From Linyphia triangularis (taxonomy: Eukaryota > Arthropoda > Arachnida > Araneae > Linyphiidae), in contig OZ021727.1 in assembly GCA_963978545.1 (NCBI GenBank), forward strand, positions 58,602,487-58,666,486: a stretch of 64,000 nucleotides of DNA, in the 5' to 3' direction. Each line of letters begins with the position of its first letter. The first letter of the stretch is position 1. Of this stretch, positions 1 to 11,160 are shown piece by piece. A program made the position numbers and the translations under genes. The notes beneath the pieces are model-generated. The model had not been told where the DNA came from. It saw only the letters and a program-made list of their open reading frames with translations, and searched no databases.

Positions 1-2
1 AT

Positions 3-411
3 TTGGCCGATGGAAAAATTACTGACGAAGTCTTAAAATCATTGTGGCTTCAACGCCTCCCTGTTTCTATGCAATAGATTTTATCTGTAAGCAGTGAAAC
101 TTTAGATGGGCTGTCAAAAATAGCCGACAAGGTCAATGAAGTATCAGGTTGCACACTTGCGGTTTCTAGTGTATCATCTGGACATGAAAAGACAAGAGAT
201 TCAAATTCTACGGGATGAAATAGCAGCACTTCGCGCTGATATGAAAAGTTTGTTAAATGGCTCTAAACAGCGCTTTCGAAGTCGTAATAGAAATAGAACA
301 ACCACCCGTAGTAGAGAGGGGTCATGCAATGTTTTATGCTGGTACCACAAACGTTTTGGAGATAAAGCCCGTGATTGCATTAAACCATGTGAGTTTACGG
401 AAAACAATTAA
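3..411 (+). pseudogene. gag C-terminal fragment of the Ty3/gypsy element
   Basis: The first part reads in the frame of position 3 (leucine-rich gag helix region with the motif LWLQRLP), has a TAG stop at 75-77, and shifts frame near 190 into the 136-411 reading. That second frame contains a basic stretch followed by a zinc-knuckle-like segment CWYHKRFGDKARDC, a pattern I associate with gag proteins of arthropod gypsy elements. The segment ends at a TAA at 409-411, and the protease frame begins right there in a third frame. The normal role would be the nucleocapsid part of the particle. It is not functional as it stands. Confidence 0.7.
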
Positions 412-2124
412 GCGCGTCTGTTTTAACGGCGGCAGATTGCAGCTTACTTTCCAGTCGTCTGTTTGTTATTGACAAAAATTCCGGTTTTCGTTTTTTGGTC
501 GATTGTGGTGCTGCAATAAGCTGCATTCCCGAAGGACTTGTGAAAGAAAGCACACCTTCGGAACTTTTTCTTTACGCGGCTAACGACAGTAAAATTCGCA
601 CTTACGGTACTAAGAAGTATAACTTAGATATCGGGTTGCGTCGAGTATTTACATGGGTTTTTTGGATAGCTGATGTTTCGCATCCGAATTTGGGCGCAGA
701 TTTTTTGGAGCATTTTGGTCTTGTGGTAGACGTTAAAAATAGACAGCTTGTTGATGGCCTAACTAAGCTTAATGCCAAAGCCACAATTTGTCCTGGTCCC
801 ACATTAGGATTAACTCTAATTTCAGAGGTATCCCCATACCATAAAATTGTGGCCAAATATCCCCAACTTGTTAACTTGAATTTAAGTAATGAGAGAATGA
901 CTCATTCTGTCACTCATTGTATAGAGACAAAAGGTCCACCTGTATATTCTAAAGCTAGGCGCTTATCGCCAGAAAAACTTAAAATCGTCAAAAAAGAATT
1001 TGAAGAACTACTACAAAAAGGAATAATTCGAACTTCTAGTAGTCCTTACGCAAGCCCAATACATCTTGTACCAAAGAAAAATAATACTTGGCGAATTGTA
1101 GGTGATTTTCGGCGGTTAAATTTCCAAACTATCCCGGATAGATATCCCCTTCCTCACATTCAAGATTTTTCACATGGACTTGCAGGGTAAAATATTTTTT
1201 CAAAGGTAGACCTCGTAAAGGCCTATCATCAGATTTTTATAGAGCCTAAAGACATTCCAAAAACCGCAGTCATTTCCCCGGTGGGGCTTTTTGAATACGT
1301 AAAAATGTGCTTTGGATTACGTAACTCTGGGCAAACTTTTCAGAGGTTTATGGATGAAGTCTTACGCGGTCTTGAGTGTTGTTATGTCTACCTTGATGAT
1401 ATTCTTATTGCCTCAAGTGATCCCAAAGCTCACGAGTCTGACCTTAATAGAGATTTTGAAAGGTTAAGTGAGTATGGTATAGTTATAAACTTGGAGAAAT
1501 GCGAGTTTGGTAAAAGTGAAATTGAATTTCCGGGTTTTCATGTCTCTGGTAAAGGAATTTCTCCTCTTCCAGCCAAAGTTCAGGCACTCAAAGAGTACAA
1601 TCTTCCTAAAACGGTTGATGAACTTCGTCGTTTTTTGGCTATGCTAAATTTTTATCACAGGTTCCTTAAGAACGCTGCTGGTGTTCAAGCGTGTTTGTAT
1701 GAGCTTACAAAAGGCAAAGCCAAAAAAGACAAAACCCAATTGTTTGGAACGAGGCTAACGAGAGAGCATTTAATGAGTGTAAAGAAATGCTAACTAATGC
1801 TACACTTTTAGTGCACCCTCTTCCGAATGCAGAGTTGACTCTTGTTACTGATGCTTCTGAAATTGCAATTGGTGCCGCATTGCATCAATCTGTAGGTGAC
1901 AATTTGGAACCTTTAGGTTTTTTTTCGCGTAAATTAACACCAGCTGAGTGCAAATATAGCACTTACGATCGATAATTGTTAGCGATATATTCTGCGATTC
2001 GTCATTTTAGACATATGGTAGAGGGACGCGAATTTAAAGTTCTGACTGATCATAAGCCTTTAATATATGCATTTCAGCAAAAAACAGATAGATGTTCTCC
2101 GAGACAACAGAGACATCTTGAAAG
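411..2124 (+). pseudogene. pol segment: aspartic protease, reverse transcriptase, RNase H (Ty3/gypsy)
   Basis: The protease motif is at about 495-525 and reads FLVDCGA, so the residue after the catalytic Asp is Cys rather than the usual Thr or Ser. Reverse transcriptase follows, with RIVGDFRRLN near 1,095 and the YLDD catalytic box near 1,393. RNase H follows with TDAS near 1,850 and TDHKPL near 2,044. Breaks seen are an in-frame TAA at 1,188-1,190, a frame change near 1,737 and a TAA at 1,973-1,975. The reading fails shortly after the conserved RQQRHLE segment near 2,100. Family identity is secure from the motifs; activity is excluded by the breaks. Confidence 0.9.
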
Positions 2125-2133
2125 TCGTTTCCT

Positions 2134-3123
2134 TCACCTAATGCCAGATTTTCACATGTCCATATCGACATAGTGGGACCCTTGCCACCATCGAAAGACT
2201 GTCGTTACATTTTGACCTGCGTAGATAGGTACAGCAGATGGCCTGAAGCCATTCCAATAAAGGATCAGACAGCTGAGACGGTAGCACAGGCTTTTTACGC
2301 TAATTGGATTGCTCGTTTTGGTGTACCCGATATTGTAACTACTGACCGAGGAACTATATTTGAAAGCAACCTTTTTGCTTCTCTTACTAAGTTGTTAGGG
2401 GTACATCGGATCAGAACCACTGCTTATCACCCAATGAGTAATGGCGCTGTAGAGCGTATGCACCGCCAGCTTAAGGCAGCCATCAAGTGCCACAGCACAG
2501 AAAGGTGGTGTGACGTCCTCCCGACCGTTCTCTTGGGGATGCGTTGCAGTTTCAAAGACGACATACAGGCAACTGCTGCGAAAATGGTGTATGGAACTAC
2601 TTTGCGACTTCCTGGTATATTTTTTAGGAATTCTTCAGGGCCAGAAGACATCTCGCAAGCTGAGTTTGTGAGAAGGTTACGTGCAGAGATGAGAGAGGTA
2701 CGTCCTGTCCCATTCTCAAATCACTCTAAGCAAGGTGCCTTCATTCACGGAGACCTCCACCGAACGTCCCATGTGTTTGTGAGAACTGATGCGGTAAGAC
2801 GACCCCTGGAATAGCCCTATAAAGGACCATGGAGAGTCGTATCTCGAGCTGACAAGTTCTTCGTGTTAGAGGTTAACGGGCATCATAACACGGTGTCGAT
2901 TGATCGCCTGAAGCCTGCTTTTATGGATAACGACGGGCTCCAGAAAGATCCAGTTCCTTCAATGATTCCAGTTCCTTCAACGACTCCAGTTCCCTCAACA
3001 ACAGCAGCTCCCTCAACGATTCCGGACAATTCCTTGTCAAGTTCCTCAACGAGTGCTCCGACGGAAGTAACAGTTACCAAGTCCGGTAGACGGGTGCGGT
3101 TCGTCGATCACTACGGATATTAA
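2134..3123 (+). pseudogene. integrase core and C-terminal GPY/F-like region (Ty3/gypsy)
   Basis: The reading frame restarts inside the integrase catalytic core: HIDIVGP near 2,156, TTDRG near 2,340 and the Glu in NGAVERMHR near 2,450 form the D,D-35-E set. The N-terminal zinc-binding HHCC part and the linker from RNase H are missing, so roughly 0.7 kb has probably been deleted at about 2,125-2,135 (size inferred from family layout). A TAG stop interrupts the frame at 2,812-2,814, just before PYKGPWRVVSR, which resembles the GPY/F module. The end is a low-complexity Val-Pro-Ser-Thr segment and a basic SGRRVRF tail. Confidence 0.88.
2950..3021 (+). repeat. 18-bp tandem repeat, four units, inside the pol 3' end
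   Basis: Units at 2950, 2968, 2986 and 3004 follow the pattern ccagttcc(t/c)tcaacgayt and encode a six-residue VPSTTP-like repeat. It is a local in-frame expansion within the low-complexity C-terminus of the element. Confidence 0.9.
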
Positions 3124-3156
3124 CGTGGATCGTCCCTTGGACTAGTGGGGGACCCC

Positions 3157-3402
3157 TGTGGCGGCGCGAGCTTGTTGGTATGACATTTTGAACTCCATCG
3201 GCGTGAGATGAGATGATGTCTCGTGCGTTGCATAGCGACGGAAAAAATAACTTTCCTGGCGAGCAGTTTTATTTTTATTACTTGTGTTCCATGAATATTT
3301 TCTTAGCATGTTGTATCGTTGGTGTTTATTTAGTTAATTAAAGTATAATAAATTTATGTTAAACTAAAATGGAGTCAGATTACTAATCCAATGATCACAA
3401 CA
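3157..3402 (+). repeat. putative 3' LTR of the Ty3/gypsy element
   Basis: The LTR starts TGTGGCGGCG right after a purine-rich tract (agtgggggac, 3143-3152) that can serve as the polypurine tract. It ends near ...ATCACAACA. It holds an AATAAA at 3347-3352. The 246-bp length is plausible for this class. The right edge is inferred from the CA end only, because the partner LTR is outside the window. Confidence 0.6.
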
Positions 3403-4379
3403 TCGCTAAAGATGCGTGTTTTTATTTGACTGACAAAAAGTGGTACTTGTTTCAATTAACAAAAAAAAAATTTTTTTTTTTTCACGAACTCTTTATGGAA
3501 CTTATTAAATTGTTCATTAAGAGTATACTTGCCCATTTTTAGAAATTAAAAACTGTCAACAGGTGACAAAAATATACATTATTTCTTTTCATTGTATAAT
3601 TGTTTGAAAAATATCAGTTGTGAAATATTAAAATGATATAAAAAAGGAACTCTTTTCCTGTGAAACTTTTTTAAATTTTTATTGCTTTTGGTGGTTAGCA
3701 ATAGCAGTTAAAATAGTAGTAAGAACTTTTATTATATGAGTCACAATAGAAATATGTGTAAGTAAATCAATTGTAACTTATTTCTTTACACGTCACCACT
3801 ATTTAATATCACCACTCTACTTAATACACTTTTCAGTCGTCAACAGTTTTCATAAAAGATTATTTCGTGTTTTATCAAATTCATTTATCTCTAATAGTTT
3901 ACATTTTAATAGTCCTCGTGTTTTTTAAAAAGTGACAGTATAAACATTCACACTGCAATTATAAAGCAAACCATATTAAAATTCATTTTCAGATTAAAGC
4001 TTGTTAGGTGTTCGTTTCGATTTTAAAAGGATGCAATTTTGCTTTATAGAATAGTTGAGGATGTAGCGAAAGGTTTTGGAGAAGAATAATGCCTCGTTTT
4101 GTTTCGTAAAGAGAGTCGCAAGACAGTGCTGCTAAAAATATCAACAATAAAAAAATTAATTATTTACAATATAAAATTATTTTTTATATCAATTTTTAAA
4201 ACTATTTTTAAGTATTGACCTAAATTGTAAAATTATTACTATATTTTAAAATATGCTTTAAAAACCTAGCTTGACTTCTTAATATAACAATGTAATTTAG
4301 CAATTCTACAATGATTTAAAACCTATTAGGATTTTTGTTCTAATTTGACAGCCTGAGAAAAAAAAATCACTAAGCTTTA
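3403..4379. other. AT-rich intergenic DNA, no gene seen
   Basis: There are homopolymer A and T runs (for example 3461-3482) and stops in every frame. I see no long ORF, RNA gene or clear transposon end. Confidence 0.6.
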
Positions 4380-5600
4380 ATCACTAAACTTATAGAAGGG
4401 AGAGGAGCATTCGAGGAACACATTTATTGAAATAAGACTGAAAGCGTTTATTTTCAATTTGTTTAATGACTGAGTCACTGATTTAAAATAAAATCATAAA
4501 AAAAAATATCTTATAACGTTTCACCCCACCCAAATTCACGAAATTTCCCCAGAATAAGTGCATTTCTGTTTTCTTTTCACGACACGACTTTAGATAAACA
4601 GAGATAGACCCGAGGTTAATAGATTTAAAAGATGTGTCCTTCTGTTACCACCATATCAAAAGCGAATTTTGAGGTGGTAAACAAAATCAAATTTCTTACC
4701 AAGATGTTACAGGGGAGTTTTTTTCGTATTGGAAAGGGGGGGGGGGGGGCTTTTCTTTCGAGGGAGGGGCACGTTCGTTGACAGGACACATTTAATGAAT
4801 TAATCCTGAAAAGTTTATTTTCAATTTCAAAAGTGACTGAGTTAAAAAAAAATAAAATTAACTGATCTTTTGGCGCCCCTCCCAAATTTACGAAATTTCT
4901 CCAGAATCTTTTCTTTTCACGGTATGACACGATAGTAGAGACAAATATAGAACTGAGGTAGGTAAATTTCAAAGATGTATTTCTCTGGTATTACCACTTT
5001 GTCAACGAATTTTGAGGCGGTGAAAATAATCAAATTTCTTACCAATATCATAAAGGGGTGCTTTTTTTCATTTTAGAAGGAGAAGGGGGGGGGGGGGGGC
5101 TTTTTTTTGGAGGGAGGTTTCTTTCACTGGGCACATTTAATGAATTAATCCTGAAAACATTTATTTTCAATTTCAAAAGTGACTGAGTTAAAAAAAAATA
5201 ACGTTGAACTGATCTTTTGGAGTCCCTTCTAAATTTACGAAATTCCCCCAGAATCTTTTCCCTTTTCACGACATGACACGATAATAGGAAACAAACATCG
5301 AACTGAGGTAGACAAATTTCATAGATGTATCTTTCTGGTTTCACCACATCGCCAGCTAATTTCGAAGTGGTAAACAGAAATTAAATTTTTACGATTATGG
5401 TACAAGGGCATTTTTTTCGTTTTGGTAGGGGGAAGAGGGCACTTTTCTATGAAGGAAGGGGGCGGGGGTATTTTTGAGGGGACACATTTATTGATTTCAT
5501 CCTGAAAATGTTTATTTTCAATTTTAAAAATAATTGAGTAAAAAAAAAATCATACGGAATTTATATTTTGGCGCCCTTCCCAAATTTGGCGCCCCAAGCG
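4380..5600. repeat. tandem array of a ~350-bp unit, about 3.5 copies
   Basis: The anchor tttattttcaattt recurs at 4447, 4814, 5160 and 5511, giving spacings of 367, 346 and 351. Each unit also repeats a gacacattta(a/t)tga segment, a cgaaatt(t/c)ccccagaat segment, a ttttcacgacatgacacga segment and a long G run (4737-4750, 5086-5099). Two minus-strand ORFs in the array are translations of the same repeat and end in different frames, so I do not call them genes. Confidence 0.88.
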
Positions 5601-6060
5601 AAGGCTTGCTAGGATTGTACCTTTGACCGCCCCTGACAGCAAATGGCTTTCATTGAGCCGGGTACAGAACAAATGAATCATTTCTTCAAACGTGAGTAGC
5701 ACCTGCTTGGGATACGGGCACGTTCCGGGAGGTGTGACTTGCGAGACGGTGCGGCGGGTTCCAAAATTGCGATCAAATCCAGCGGGAGCGTTGTAAGCCA
5801 TGCATCGACCCACGTCACTCGCTCTCCAATAAACTTGACGATCTTGTCCGATAATACCAGTCAGTCACGGGATCATTGTTGAAATTCTGGAGTTTGAATC
5901 ACATGATGGGGACGGAAAGGTTTGATGGGCGGCAACGGGTACGACAGGTGACGGCAGGAAGAAATCTCGAGTCACGAACGGAGGTCTGAGAGGTGTGTCG
6001 TCTCTGGTAGTCGGTGCAGGAATGAATTTTTCCTCATGACCACGGTAGTATATATACCCA
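5550..6060 (-). other. GC-richer segment with short minus-strand ORFs, unassigned
   Basis: Base composition is clearly less AT-rich than either flank. Two minus-strand reading frames cover it: one ends at 5550 (about 87 residues, Pro/Gly-containing) and one ends at 5865 (its last ~60 residues, from about 6045 down, are proline-rich). They are not obviously one gene and I recognise no family. The segment may be part of the same old repeat that surrounds the Copia insertion, because a ~30-bp stretch around 6010-6045 resembles (in opposite orientation) the stretch at 11,700-11,735. It could also be the remains of a coding exon. Confidence 0.3.
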
Positions 6061-6107
6061 CATATAAAATATATATATATATAAGAAATTAAGGGGTATA
6101 TATATGA
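6046..6107. repeat. TA-rich simple repeat
   Basis: Alternating TA/TATATA tracts with a short interruption. No function is inferred. Confidence 0.8.
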
Positions 6108-6224
6108 CCCAAATCCTCGAGGATGGCACTTTTGAAACCCAGACGCCAAGCTCGCCGGTCGCATGTTCCTGAATTCCGGACTTGAACTTTTCACCGGCAC
6201 CTCGAAAAATTTCGAAGTGTTATG

Positions 6225-6330
6225 GTCGGCTGCCTGTCCGTTGAAGGTCCCGGTATCAATATTCAAAAGTATCGTCGAAGGAGCAAGTTGGAAAACGTCC
6301 GTCCAGGTCGGGGTATGGGCACCGACTGAG
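6225..6330 (+). repeat. 106-bp direct repeat, copy 1
   Basis: It runs from gtcggctgcctgtcc to gggcaccgactgag and matches 6587-6692 at the same length with only scattered substitutions. It is part of the older repeat region into which the Copia element inserted. Confidence 0.9.
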
Positions 6331-6399
6331 CTACCGATGGAAAACCGGTCTTATTTATACTTAGAAAAATTTTCAAAACCGAAATTCTAAATACTTAGA

Positions 6400-6575
6400 A
6401 ATTTTTTCAAAACTTAAAATTTTTCAAAACTTAAAATTTTTTGAAACTTAAAATTTTTCGAAACTTAAAATTTTTCGGAACTTAAAATTTTTTCGAAACT
6501 TAAAATTTTTCAAAACTTACAATTTTTCAAAACTTAAAAATTTTTAAAACCTAAAATTTTCAAACTTGAAAAATT
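6400..6575. repeat. 17-18-bp tandem repeat (aacttaaaatttttcga)
   Basis: About nine or ten imperfect units of aaacttaaaatttttc(g/a)a lie between the two 106-bp direct repeats. The unit mutates mainly by length of the T run. Confidence 0.88.
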
Positions 6576-6586
6576 TCAGTGTTTAG

Positions 6587-6692
6587 GTCGGGCATCTGTC
6601 CGTCAAATGTCCCGGTATCAACATTCAAAAGTATCGTCGAAGGAGAAAGTTGGAAGACGTCCATCCAGGTCGGGGTATGGGCACCGACTGAG
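6587..6692 (+). repeat. 106-bp direct repeat, copy 2
   Basis: Partner of 6225-6330. The 22 bases after this copy lead straight into the Copia target site at 6715-6719. Confidence 0.9.
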
Positions 6693-6719
6693 CCAACCCC
6701 AGGATTTGGGTCCTATATA

Positions 6720-6991
6720 TGTTGGGGATGGTAGAAGAGTATTTGAGAGAAGCAACAACACTAGCGGTACAATTAGTTTATTAAGTCATTAAACCGCCAC
6801 GGACACAGGAACACACACATAACACTGGACAGTCAGAGGTAAATGAATAGAATACAATGAATGAATGAATGGCATACAGACTAGAACAACAGTTTATATA
6901 AGCCAGCCACAAGGCGGCGCTGCAAGGCAGGGCAGTCCACAAGCAAGCAAAGGGGTGGAAATGAGTGACAGTGGATAACAATATCCCAACA
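6720..6991 (-). repeat. 3' LTR of the Copia element
   Basis: 272 bp with TG/CA ends in a 7-bp inverted terminal repeat (TGTTGGG/CCCAACA). It contains a short gaatgaatgaatg microsatellite. Its partner is 11161-11432. Confidence 0.96.
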
Positions 6992-7003
6992 CTCCCCCAC
7001 AAT
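6992..7003 (-). other. polypurine tract of the Copia element
   Basis: Read on the minus strand the bases are ttgtgggggag, immediately before the 3' LTR. This is the usual position and composition for the plus-strand primer. Confidence 0.8.
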
Positions 7004-7009
7004 GTCAAC

Positions 7010-10000
7010 TCATTTATCAAAATATACAACAGTATCATCAATACCAAGTAATCTTAAACACTTATAATGCTTACAAGAAGGTAATGCTTTAGTTAAAATG
7101 TCAGCACCCATATCATCTGTTGACACAAACTTTAAGTCAATTTGACCATTTTTTAAAGCATCTCTTACAAAATGATGTCTAATATCAATATGTTTTGTAC
7201 GTTTATGAAAAACTGGATTTTCAACCAATTTTATTGCTCCCTTATTGTCAGTGAGCATACGTACCTTTTCCAAATTATTATTACGCAGTTCATTAAGTAA
7301 CTTACAAAGATATATCGCTTCTTTTGTACCATCAGAAATAGCCATATATTCTGCCTCCGTAGAAGACAGAGCCACAGTACATTGTTTTCTACTTTCCCAG
7401 CTAATAGCACTTCCGCTAAGAATAAAACAGTACCCTGTGTATGACTTCCGGTCAAAAAGACAATTACCCCAATCAGCATCTGTATATCCAAACATTGATA
7501 CTTCTGTACGTTGAAAAATAAGTCCAAAATTAATTGTTTTCTTTAAATAACGCAGAACTCTTTTCGCTGCAATCCAATGCGAGTTATCATAACAAGTTAG
7601 GAACTGACTTAGCTTACTAACTGAATTAGAGATATCAGGCCTCGAACACGAAGCTAGGTATTGAAAACTACCAATCAATTCGCGGTAAGGAATCCCTTCC
7701 TCGCATTTTTCGGCCTTCTCCAATTTAATGCTAACATCCATTGGACAGGTAACAGGTTTAGCTTCCAACATATTAAAACGGTTTAAAAGCTCCCTTATGT
7801 AGCTTTGTTGACTCATAGTCACAACTCCGTTTTTCTGTTCAAAATTTATTCCTAAACAATATTTGACTAAACCAGCATATTTTACATCTAATTCTCTATT
7901 CATGTGAGTTTTAAATTTTTCGATCATATCCGGATTTTGAGAAGTAAACAAAATATCGTCAACATAAACCATTATTACAGCTAAGCCCTTACTATCTTTA
8001 ATGTAATATGTACACGGATCTGCCTCGGTTTGTTTCGCACCAAAATTATTTAAAATTTCATTCAACTTAACATTCCAGCAGTATCCTCTTTGCTTAGTCC
8101 CATAAATCCCTTTCTTTAATAAAAGAACTTTATCACCCTGATTTAAAGAATTTAAAATTTCATTTGCTCTTTCAGAAATTTCACCATGGAGTTCCCTTTT
8201 ATCGATTATTCGTTTCAGGATTTCTCCAAAATAATCAGGACATTCCATAAAAGCTTCTTCCTTTATTTCTCCATTCAAATAAGCAGTAGTTACGTCAAAC
8301 TGATGAATTTCTAGGCCTAAATCTGCAGCAAGTGCACATAAAACTCGGATTGACCCTTGTTTTACCACTGGGCTGTAGGTGTTAAAATAATCAACATTAT
8401 ATTGTTGTAAGAAGCCTTGCGCAATAAAACGCGCCTTATACTTTAATAATGTTCCATCATCTTTAAATTTATTCGTAAGAATAAAACGGCTCCCAATACA
8501 TCTTTTAAAATCTGGCCTATCAACAATTTCAAAAGTATTATTTCAAATAATACTCACGACTTCATCAATCAAAGCATTAAACCATAACTCACTATTTTTA
8601 TCTATGAGCGCATTTTTAATCGGTACTTCCACATTAAAAATAAAATCTGCTTCGTCACGAATGATATCCCTATTGCGCAATGAAATAATTCTTTTTCTTG
8701 ATTCTTGTTGATCTGAAACTAAAGGTTCACTATCATCCATAACTGGAGTATTTTTCAATTGCTCGCTTACCAAAGATTTATTTACATCTAACTCCACATC
8801 CGGTTTGATTGACTGATATAGCATTGGATAGCTTCCAAGTTTCGATTCGTTTTCAATTGAAATTGAGGTTTCATTTATATTTTCTTTTTCTAAGAAATCT
8901 TGCAATGTAACGGATTTATTATTGTATTCCTCAAAGAATTTTACGCTACGGGAAGTTATAACTTTATTTTCGTTTGGTAAATAAATTCGAAATCCTTTAG
9001 ATGTTTCGGAATAACCACAAAATATTCCCTCTTTTCCCATCGCTGAGAACTTATGTTTTCTATAATTATCGATATAAAAAGCTTTACAACCGAAAATCTT
9101 AAAATAACTAACATTTGGAGTTACACCATTCCAAACTTCATAAGGGGTTTTTCCATTAAGTGAGCTAGTCGGGCATCTGTTTGGCAGATAATTAGCCGTA
9201 TTTATCGCCTCTGCCCATAGTTTAAGAGGTAATTTTGACTGAGTTAGTAAACATCTTGCAGTTTCAACTAAACTTCTATTTTTTCTTTCCGTTAAACCGT
9301 TTTCGGAGGAAGAAAAAGGTACGGTTAATCTATGCTCAATCCCATTTTTCCTAAGAAAATCGTCGAATTCCTTATTTAAGAATTATCCCCCATTGTCGGT
9401 CATTAGTACTTTAATTTTAATCGATTTTTGGTTCTCCCATAAAGCCTTGATATCTCTAAATGCACTTAGAGCTTCACTTTTATGCTTTAAAAATTTAACT
9501 GCGCAATATTTTGATTCGTCATCAATAAAAGTCATAAAATAAAAAGACTTACCAATTGATGGCACTTTCATTGGACCACAGAGATCCAAGTGAATTAAAT
9601 CCAACGTGTTTGACACTCTCTCTGATTTCTTAGGATAAGGGGCTCGTGTTAATTTGCTAACCGCACAAATTTCACAATTAAATTCTTTAGGGGATTTTAC
9701 TAAATTTAATCCACGAATATTTCCCTTACCACTAGATTCCAATAAATCTCCTATATTTAAATGACCCATTCTTGCATGCCATTTTTCAATATCTGCAACT
9801 TTGCTTTTACCACTATCAAAAGATTCACTAGCATGACTTGCACTTTGATTAACACTACAATTACCACCACGTAAATAATATAAATTATCTTTTCTATCAG
9901 CAATTAGTTCCAAGTTGGATTTAGTGTCTACAATCTTAGCAAAGTCACTTTTGAAAGTCACAGTGTATCCACGATCACAAAGTTTAGAAACTGATAATAA

Positions 10001-10654
10001 GTTTGTACGCAGGTCCGGAACAAGAAGTGCATCGAAAACATCAACATCTTGAATTTTCTTGTTAACTTCCGCTTTGATGACTGCTTTACCGGAGCCTAAA
10101 ACTTCAGTTGTTTCGTTGTTGGCAAGATTGAGAATGTTGATTTCTGTGTCGCCAATGTTAACAAACTTTGATTCATCATTACATAAATGTCGCGAGCATC
10201 CGGAATCTACCACCCACTGTGTTTGCATTTCACCATGATGTGTAAACAATGCATCTCCACACTTTTTGGATTCGGCACACGTTAACAGTCCAGCATTTTC
10301 TTGCTTGAAGCGAGAAATATCCTTTTTCTGGTAATCCTGGTCACACGTGGCTGCTCGGTGCCCTAAACGTCGGCATTTCCAGCAACGGATTTTCGAAGAA
10401 TCTCTAGCCTTCGGGAACTGATTGTTATTCTTCTGGAAGTTTTCGCTTTTTGTTTTCCAATGAGGCTTGCGTTGAAGATGAGTCACAGCAAACGCTCCTC
10501 CACTCTCGCCGTTTGATTTCCGGTCCTGGCGTCTCGCATCACATTCTTCCACTATTTTTATTCGCAAAACCTCTGGTTTCGGTAACTCGTCGCGGGATTC
10601 TATCGCACATCGGAAATTTTCAAAACTTGGTGGAAGGCTGTATAATAACATCAC
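7010..10654 (-). pseudogene. Copia gag C-terminus and pol, one frame with two stop codons
   Basis: One minus-strand frame runs the whole way. In order it carries a CCHC zinc knuckle (CWKCRRLGHRAATC, near 10,375), the protease triad DSG (WVVDSGCSRHLC, near 10,195), the integrase HHCC (WHARMGHL ... CEIC) and DDE core (LDLCGPM, MTDNGG, ENGLTERKNR), reverse transcriptase with YVDD near 7,970, and RNase H (TDADWG, STEAEY, TDNKGA). The frame is broken by TAA at 9383-9385 inside integrase and TGA at 8543-8545 between integrase and RT. All catalytic residues I checked are present. The open start near 10,654 is not the natural start; the true start is in the gag segment at 11,078. Confidence 0.95.
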
Positions 10655-10754
10655 TGCTAGCAGATCTTCTTATCAACAATGTCGAAGAACATTCGAAGGT
10701 GCTCTCTCACATCTAGAGTTGTTGTGTCCGCCATCTTGTGTTGAATCAGCGATT

Positions 10755-11078
10755 TCAACAACGACGCTTTTCTGGTCCTTTGGATTCGTAAATCTGTTTC
10801 AATTTAGTCCAAACGTCAGATGATGTTTCACAACTTTTCACTTGTTTCAGTTCAGATGGAGCTATACATAGGATAATGTCCGACTTCGCTTTCTCATCCA
10901 TTTCTGCCCACTTTTCACAAGCTTCTTTCGATTTAACGTCATCTTGAATGAGCACAGGTTTTGTTTTGATTCCAGAAACATAAACCCAGGAATCGCTTTT
11001 GATAAGCAAAGCTTTCATCTGTATTTTCCATGCCTCGTAATTATCCTTGTTTAACGATTCAATCCGTGTTCCATTCAT
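10755..11078 (-). pseudogene. Copia gag N-terminus
   Basis: The ATG at 11,078 is about 80 bases inside the 5' LTR and starts a 107-residue reading with the gag-like segment LNKDNYEAWKIQMKALL. The family segment continues in another frame from about 10,770 (KSLIQHKMAD), and then a second break at about 10,685-10,700 loses a few codons before the frame that starts at 10,654. Two small indels have therefore disrupted gag. This gag family packages the element RNA into particles; this copy cannot make a complete product without frame changes. Confidence 0.88.
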
Positions 11079-11146
11079 CGTCGTTTTTAGTTCGGTTTTC
11101 GTTCCAGTCCGTGTGTTGCTCTCTCTGCTAAGGTATGGCTATTTAC

Positions 11147-11160
11147 CTGGGCCCATAACC
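11147..11160 (-). other. primer binding site complementary to the anticodon arm of initiator tRNA-Met
   Basis: Directly inside the 5' LTR the minus strand reads ggttatgggcccag. Its complement, ctgggcccataacc, is the anticodon stem-loop of initiator methionine tRNA (CAU in the centre). Drosophila copia is known to prime from a 5' half of this tRNA rather than its 3' end, and this site fits that mode. Confidence 0.85.

Larger units (their letters stand above)
1..3402 (+). mobile_element. Ty3/gypsy LTR retrotransposon remnant, 5' end outside the window
   Basis: The domain order is gag-like zinc-binding segment, aspartic protease, reverse transcriptase, RNase H, integrase core, GPY/F-like segment, then a TG...CA bounded LTR with a poly(A) signal. 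This order (integrase last) is that of Ty3/gypsy elements. The copy is dead: it has several in-frame stops, frame changes near 190, 411 and 1,737, and an internal deletion near 2,125-2,135. The upstream LTR and start of gag lie left of the window, so no LTR-LTR age can be taken. Confidence 0.9.

Noticed and set aside
4625..5347. Two minus-strand ORFs of 115 and 99 codons
   Set aside because: They are translations of neighbouring units of the ~350-bp tandem repeat, and homopolymer-driven frame changes separate them.
7231..7527. Overlapping ORFs inside the Copia RNase H region
   Set aside because: Shadow frames of the real RNase H frame, which carries the catalytic motifs.
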